Below are positions 24,845 to 28,609 of a DNA stretch of 28,609 bases, piece after piece (positions within the stretch are counted from its first letter, which is position 1; each line of letters opens with the position of its first letter). The notes beneath the pieces are model-generated. The model ran no database searches, had not been told where the DNA came from, and saw nothing but the letters and a program-made list of their open reading frames with translations. Origin of the DNA: Meridianimarinicoccus sp044221805 (GTDB lineage: Bacteria; Pseudomonadota; Alphaproteobacteria; Rhodobacterales; Rhodobacteraceae); assembly GCA_044221805.1 (NCBI GenBank), contig JBGAOK010000034.1, forward strand, positions 1 through 28,609, written 5' to 3'. The translations under genes and the position numbers were made by a program.

Positions 24845-25725
24845 GCCCGCCGCCGGAACAGGGCGAGCAGGGGAAACATGGCCAGCAGCGCGACCGCCGG
24901 GCCGAGATCGCGGTATTGCAGGACCGACAGCACCGGGTCCCGGGTCAGCGCGCCCGGCCGCGACAGGCGCGCGAGCACCGGGTCGGGTGCGCGGGCCGGT
25001 GCTTCGGCGCTGGCGAGGTCCTCCATGGCACGGATGCTGTCCGGGCCATGCGGGCCGGCCGGCAAGGTCAGGACCGACATCCGGATGCCGTCGGCGGCGA
25101 GCCGTTCGGCTTCGGCGCGCGCGGCAGCGTCGAACCCGCCGCCATCCGAGATCAGCACCAGATCGGCATGGCTGTCGCCGCCCAGCATCTGCCGCGCCAG
25201 GGCCAGCGCCGCCGCGGGCCGGCTGCCGCTGCCGGGCATGGTGTCCGGCCCCAGCACCGCGATCTGGGTCTCGAGCGTCGTCGGGTCGGCGGTCGGGGCA
25301 GCGACCTCATAGGCCTCGCCGGCAAAAAGCACGAGCCCCACCGGCCGCCCGCGCGCCGCGGCCAGCACCGCCGCCGCGGCGGCCTGGGCATCGGCCAGCG
25401 CAGGGCCTTCGGCCACGGATGGGGAGAGGTCGAGGGCGATCAGGATCGCGCCGCTTCCGGCCAGCAGCGGGGCATCCGCGCGAGGCACCGCCGGGCCGCT
25501 GAGACCCAGGGCGATCAGCCCGCCGGCCAGAAGCGGCGCCCAGCCGGCCCGGCGCGACGCGACGCCCAGATGGCCAAGTGCTTGCATGGCCGCAAGCATC
25601 GGCGGCGGCATCGTCCGCTCCCACCCGCCCGCCGCGGGCGGGCGGAAAACCAGCCAGATCGCCAGCGCGGCCAGCAACGGCAGGACGGCAAGCCAGAAGG
25701 GGCGCAGCAGGGTGAGCCCGCTCAT
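24841..25725 (-). CDS. VWA-domain membrane protein (BatB-like)
   Basis: A 294-residue membrane-bound protein with a von Willebrand factor A domain between N-terminal and C-terminal membrane segments (LLRPFWLAVLPLLAALAIWLVF at the start; AVALLAMFPLLALF at the end). The MIDAS metal site begins with DLSPS (DxSxS) near residue 95 and continues with the ISDGGG strand near 195; the central metal-ligand threonine position appears to be serine in GSGSRPAAA. It overlaps both neighbours by ATGA. The second VWA gene of the operon, as BatB is in BatA-BatB pairs. Confidence 0.8.
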   Translation of the reverse strand: MSGLTLLRPFWLAVLPLLAALAIWLVFRPPAAGGWERTMPPPMLAAMQALGHLGVASRRAGWAPLLAGGLIALGLSGPAVPRADAPLLAGSGAILIALDLSPSVAEGPALADAQAAAAAVLAAARGRPVGLVLFAGEAYEVAAPTADPTTLETQIAVLGPDTMPGSGSRPAAALALARQMLGGDSHADLVLISDGGGFDAAARAEAERLAADGIRMSVLTLPAGPHGPDSIRAMEDLASAEAPARAPDPVLARLSRPGALTRDPVLSVLQYRDLGPAVALLAMFPLLALFRRRA

Positions 25726-26666
25726 GCCGGCCGCCGCAGCGCCAGAACCAGGACGAAGGCCAGCGCCGCCCCGCCGGGCCAGATCCAGAGCGGGTACCAG
25801 ATCTGCAGCGGGGGCCGCCGCATCGGGTTCGGCTCGAGCGCGTCGAGGCTCGCCGCCATCGCCTCCAGATCCGCCATGGACCGGACCCGGAAGCTGGTGC
25901 CGCCGCCCAGATCGGCCATCGCCTTCAGCGCCGCGGCGTCGACCCCGTCGCGCGCCGCCGGCTGCCCACCGAAATCCTCGGGCCCAAGGGCGATGGTATG
26001 CACCCTGATGCCATGGCTGGCGGCAAGCCGCGCCGCATCGCTCCCCTGCACCTTGCCGGTGGTGTCGATGCCATCGGACAGCAGCACCACGACCTTGCTG
26101 GCGGCCTCGCTGTCCATCAGCCGCCGGGTGGCCAGCCCAAGCCCGTCGGAAATCGCCGTGGAGCGGCCGGAAACGCCGATCTGCGCCGTCTCGATGGCGC
26201 GGGCGACCGACCCGACATCGAAGGTTGGCGGCTGAGCCACATAGGCACGGTCGCCGAAGATCACCAGCCCGATGCGGTCGCCGCGCCGGGCGGCGACGAA
26301 GCCCGCGGCCACCCGCTTGACCGCATCGAGCCGCGACAGCGGCTGGCCGTCGAGCACGAAATCCTCGGTCTCCATGCTGCCGGAAAGATCGAGCGCCAGC
26401 ATGATCTCGCGGCCCGAGGCGAGGATGGCGTCGCTTTGCACCGCCCTCTGGGGCCCGGCCAGTGCCAGCACCAGCGCTACCCAGGCCCCGGCTGCCGGCA
26501 GACGCCGGGCAAGATCCGGCCGCCGCCCGGTGCGGCGCGCCGCGGCGAAGACCGCCGGCGCCACCTCGAGCGCGGCGGTGGGGCGCGCGCCCCGCGACAG
26601 CGCCAGCCGGCGGAGCAGCAGCGGCAGCGGAAGAAGCAGAAGCGCCCAGGGAAAGGCGAGGCTCAT
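25722..26666 (-). CDS. VWA-domain membrane protein (BatA-like)
   Basis: A 314-residue membrane protein with membrane helices near the N-terminus (FPWALLLLPLPLLLRRLAL and AWVALVLALAG) and at the C-terminus (LWIWPGGAALAFVLVLAL), flanking a von Willebrand factor A domain at about 85-270. The MIDAS motif is complete: DLSGS near 91, a threonine in RSTAISDGL, and LLSDGIDTTG. It is typical of BatA/MxaC proteins that work with MoxR ATPases. The ATG at 26666 overlaps the DUF4381 gene stop (ATGA); an alternative ATG three codons upstream is less likely because it breaks that pattern. Confidence 0.85.
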   Translation of the reverse strand: MSLAFPWALLLLPLPLLLRRLALSRGARPTAALEVAPAVFAAARRTGRRPDLARRLPAAGAWVALVLALAGPQRAVQSDAILASGREIMLALDLSGSMETEDFVLDGQPLSRLDAVKRVAAGFVAARRGDRIGLVIFGDRAYVAQPPTFDVGSVARAIETAQIGVSGRSTAISDGLGLATRRLMDSEAASKVVVLLSDGIDTTGKVQGSDAARLAASHGIRVHTIALGPEDFGGQPAARDGVDAAALKAMADLGGGTSFRVRSMADLEAMAASLDALEPNPMRRPPLQIWYPLWIWPGGAALAFVLVLALRRPA

Positions 26667-27004
26667 TGGCGCCACCGGCGGGCCTTCCGCGCGGCCGTCT
26701 CCAGGGCCGCATCGTCGATCCCCGGGCCGGCGCCATAGGCGGCATCGCGCAGCTCCGCCGGCAGATGGCCGAGGATGCGGGCGATCGCCAGCGCCCGTTC
26801 GGGCGGCGGCAGGCCGCGGGTGGCGCGGATCAGCGCCCGGCGCCGGGGCCGGCGTTCCAGAAAGGGCGCCAGCAGGGCGGACAGGGCCGCCGCCAGCATC
26901 AGCCCGAGCCCGAACAGCAGCAGGAGGTCACCGGCCTGCAGCTGCATCATCTCCGCCGGCAGGCGCCCGGCCGGAAGTGCGGCGATCAGCTCGTCCCGGG
27001 TCAT
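26663..27004 (-). CDS. DUF4381 family membrane protein
   Basis: A 113-residue protein with one membrane helix (LLLLFGLGLMLAAALSALLAPFL, about 24-46) followed by a basic cytoplasmic helical region (ERRPRRRALIRATRGLP, then AIARILGHLPAELRDAAYG). The size and layout match DUF4381-type proteins found between DUF58 and VWA genes in MoxR operons. The ATG at 27004 overlaps the DUF58 stop (ATGA); the in-frame ATG at 27013 would disturb this. Function unknown; perhaps an adaptor of the VWA complex. Confidence 0.75.
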   Translation of the reverse strand: MTRDELIAALPAGRLPAEMMQLQAGDLLLLFGLGLMLAAALSALLAPFLERRPRRRALIRATRGLPPPERALAIARILGHLPAELRDAAYGAGPGIDDAALETAARKARRWRQ

Positions 27005-27828
27005 GGGGCGCAAAGCTCCAGATCCACATTGACCGCGCGCAGGCGCCGGGCCAGCGGGGCGGCATCGAAGGCCGCGACCTGCGCCAGCCGCAGCGCGCCG
27101 CCGCAGCGCAGGGGCAGGGGCACGGCCGGCGGCGCCGTCTCCAGCGGGTCGAGCGGCAGCAGCAGCGTCACCCGCCGGTGCCGGGCAAGGCCGGCGAGCG
27201 CCGGCTCGTCCGCAACGGCGATGCCGTCCGGGCCGGTCGCGACCAGCACATCCGCCCCGCCCGGCACCAGCCCGGCCCCGCGCAGCAGCGCTTCGGCAAG
27301 GCCGGTCGCGTCGCCCCTCTGCGCCAGCGCCAAATCGTGCTGGCTGGCCAGCATCCGGCAGATCCGGCCCATCTGCGCCACGCCGCCGGCGGGGGCAAGC
27401 AAGGTGCAGCCGGTGTCGGTCACCGCAATCGCGGCGACCGCGCCGCCCCGGGCGACCGCCTGCCAGCCCCGACCCGCCAGCAGGCGCGCGGCCCGCACCG
27501 AGCGCAGCGACGCGCCGGTCCCCCAGAGCATCGCCCGGCGGAAATCGGCGATCAGCAGCAGCGTGTCGTCCCGGTCGGCATGGAAGCTGCGGACATGGGG
27601 GATGCCGGTCCGGGCGGTGGCGGCGGGGTCGATGCGGCGGGCATCGTCGCCATCGCCAAAGGCGCGGATCTCGCGCAGATCCATCCCGGCGCCCGCAACC
27701 CGCGCTGCCGCCGCGCCGGGGCGGCGCGAGGTCGGCTGATGCCGCCGACCCGGCGGGACGGCCTCGCGCAGCGCCAGCAGGTCCGCCGCCGTCAGGCGGA
27801 TGCCGGGGGCGTCGGGGACAGGGCTCAC
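27001..27828 (-). CDS. DUF58 domain-containing protein (MxaS-like)
   Basis: A 275-residue soluble protein of the DUF58/MxaS type. The signature segment MDLREIRAFGDGDDARRIDPAATARTG (about 55-81), which fits the family's DxREYxxGDDxRxIDW pattern, is followed by a VWA-like region (LLLIADFRRAMLWG, then LVATGPDGIAV). It starts with GTG at 27828 overlapping the MoxR stop (GTGA), so it is probably coupled to MoxR. Proteins of this kind act with MoxR chaperone-like ATPases; the client here is unknown. Confidence 0.83.
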   Translation of the reverse strand: MSPVPDAPGIRLTAADLLALREAVPPGRRHQPTSRRPGAAAARVAGAGMDLREIRAFGDGDDARRIDPAATARTGIPHVRSFHADRDDTLLLIADFRRAMLWGTGASLRSVRAARLLAGRGWQAVARGGAVAAIAVTDTGCTLLAPAGGVAQMGRICRMLASQHDLALAQRGDATGLAEALLRGAGLVPGGADVLVATGPDGIAVADEPALAGLARHRRVTLLLPLDPLETAPPAVPLPLRCGGALRLAQVAAFDAAPLARRLRAVNVDLELCAP

Positions 27829-28609
27829 CACGGTTCCACCACGCGCAGGATGTCCGCGACCAGGCTGCGGCCGGTGCGACCCTCGCCGATGGCGCTCCAG
27901 CGCGGGATCAGCCGGTGCGCCAGCGCATCGGGCGCCAGCGCGATCACGTCCTCGGGCAGGGCATGGTCGCGCCCCTTCAGCCAGGCTCGCGCCTGCGCCC
28001 CGGCGGCCAGCGCCAGCGTCCCGCGCGGCGAGACCGGATGCTCGACCCATTCGGAAACCGCGCCGCCCGGCCGCGAGGCCATGACGAGGCGGACGATGAA
28101 GTCCTTGAGCACCGGCGCCAGATGCACCCGGGCCACCTGAGCCTTCGCCTGCCGAAGCTGGCCGGCGTCGAGCGTCAGCGTACCCCCGGCGGGGGGCGCG
28201 ACACGCTCGGCGGTGACCAGATCGAGGATCGCGCGTTCCTGTTCCGCATCCGGCAGGCCAAGCGAGAGATGCAGCAGGAACCGGTCCATCTGCGCTTCCG
28301 GCAGGGGGAAGGTGCCCTCGTGCTCGATCGGGTTCTGGGTGGCGACGACCATGAAGGGCTCGGGCAGCGGCCGGCTGATCCCGGCGGTGGTGACCTGGCC
28401 TTCGGCCATCGCCTCCAGCAGGGCCGACTGCACCTTCGGGGGCGCGCGGTTGATCTCGTCCACCAGCACCAGCGAGTGGAACAGCGGACCGGGCACGAAA
28501 TCGAAGCCGCCGCTGTCGGGACGGAACACCTGCGTGCCGGTCAGGTCGGCGGGCAGCAGGTCCGGGGTGCACTGGATCCGGGAATGGCTTCCCGGCAGAT
28601 GGGCCGCCA
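27825..28609 (-). CDS. MoxR-family AAA+ ATPase (5' part outside window)
   Basis: The C-terminal 261 residues of a MoxR-type ATPase, running off the right edge of the window so that the start and Walker A are missing. Visible are RIQCTPDLLPADLTG, Walker B LVLVDEINRAPPKVQSALLEAM, the sensor-1 region VVATQNPIEHEGTFPLPEAQMDRF, and the C-terminal lid with RGTLALAAGAQARAWLKGRDHALPEDV (sensor 2). These are the family's signature segments. MoxR ATPases act with VWA-domain proteins as chaperone-like complexes. It is the first visible gene of the DUF58-DUF4381-VWA-VWA-TPR-BatD operon. Confidence 0.93.
   Translation of the reverse strand, partial: AAHLPGSHSRIQCTPDLLPADLTGTQVFRPDSGGFDFVPGPLFHSLVLVDEINRAPPKVQSALLEAMAEGQVTTAGISRPLPEPFMVVATQNPIEHEGTFPLPEAQMDRFLLHLSLGLPDAEQERAILDLVTAERVAPPAGGTLTLDAGQLRQAKAQVARVHLAPVLKDFIVRLVMASRPGGAVSEWVEHPVSPRGTLALAAGAQARAWLKGRDHALPEDVIALAPDALAHRLIPRWSAIGEGRTGRSLVADILRVVEPW

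Overview
The window is high-GC DNA with dense, overlapping genes, and it fits an alphaproteobacterium of the Rhodobacteraceae / purple non-sulfur type. The main support is a nifA-nifB-fdxN-nifZ-nifT block in which NifA has the oxygen-sensitive four-cysteine motif of alphaproteobacterial NifA. The organism assignment is an inference. No rRNA, tRNA, CRISPR array or insertion sequence was recognised.

Region 1 (about 1-6580, minus strand) is a nitrogen-fixation block. nifA is followed by a strong GC-rich hairpin. A separate sigma-54 promoter with two NifA upstream activator boxes then drives nifB, fdxN, a leucine-rich-repeat-variant Fe-S protein, nifZ, nifT and a SIR2-like gene. This unit makes the FeMo-co precursor (NifB), supplies electrons or clusters to it (FdxN), helps nitrogenase maturation (NifZ) and adds accessory proteins of unknown role. 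The SIR2-like gene at the end is the least expected member.

Region 2 (6582-13239) has a Crp/Fnr-type regulator facing away from a four-gene plus-strand series: outer-membrane channel-like protein, exported sulfatase, second outer-membrane-like protein, large exported sulfatase. Both sulfatases have the cysteine that is converted to formylglycine. The paired layout suggests a dedicated system for taking up and desulfating sulfate esters; the substrate is not known.

Region 3 (13284-21605) is an aminophosphonate gene cluster. A PbfA-like PLP enzyme is divergent from a plus-strand operon of binding protein, ATPase, fused permease, FAD-dependent oxidoreductase, PhnX phosphonatase and a hexapeptide-repeat protein. 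No PhnW transaminase is present, so the FAD enzyme and the PbfA-like lyase would be the local ways of making phosphonoacetaldehyde for PhnX. The FAD enzyme is broken by a frameshift as read here, and the hexapeptide gene seems to start at a CTG.

Region 4 (21831-28609, minus strand) has a PPOX-family stress-type protein and a roughly 720-base stretch without a convincing gene, holding one possible membrane-protein remnant. It ends with a tightly overlapping MoxR-DUF58-DUF4381-VWA-VWA-TPR-BatD operon. The MoxR gene is cut by the right edge of the window.
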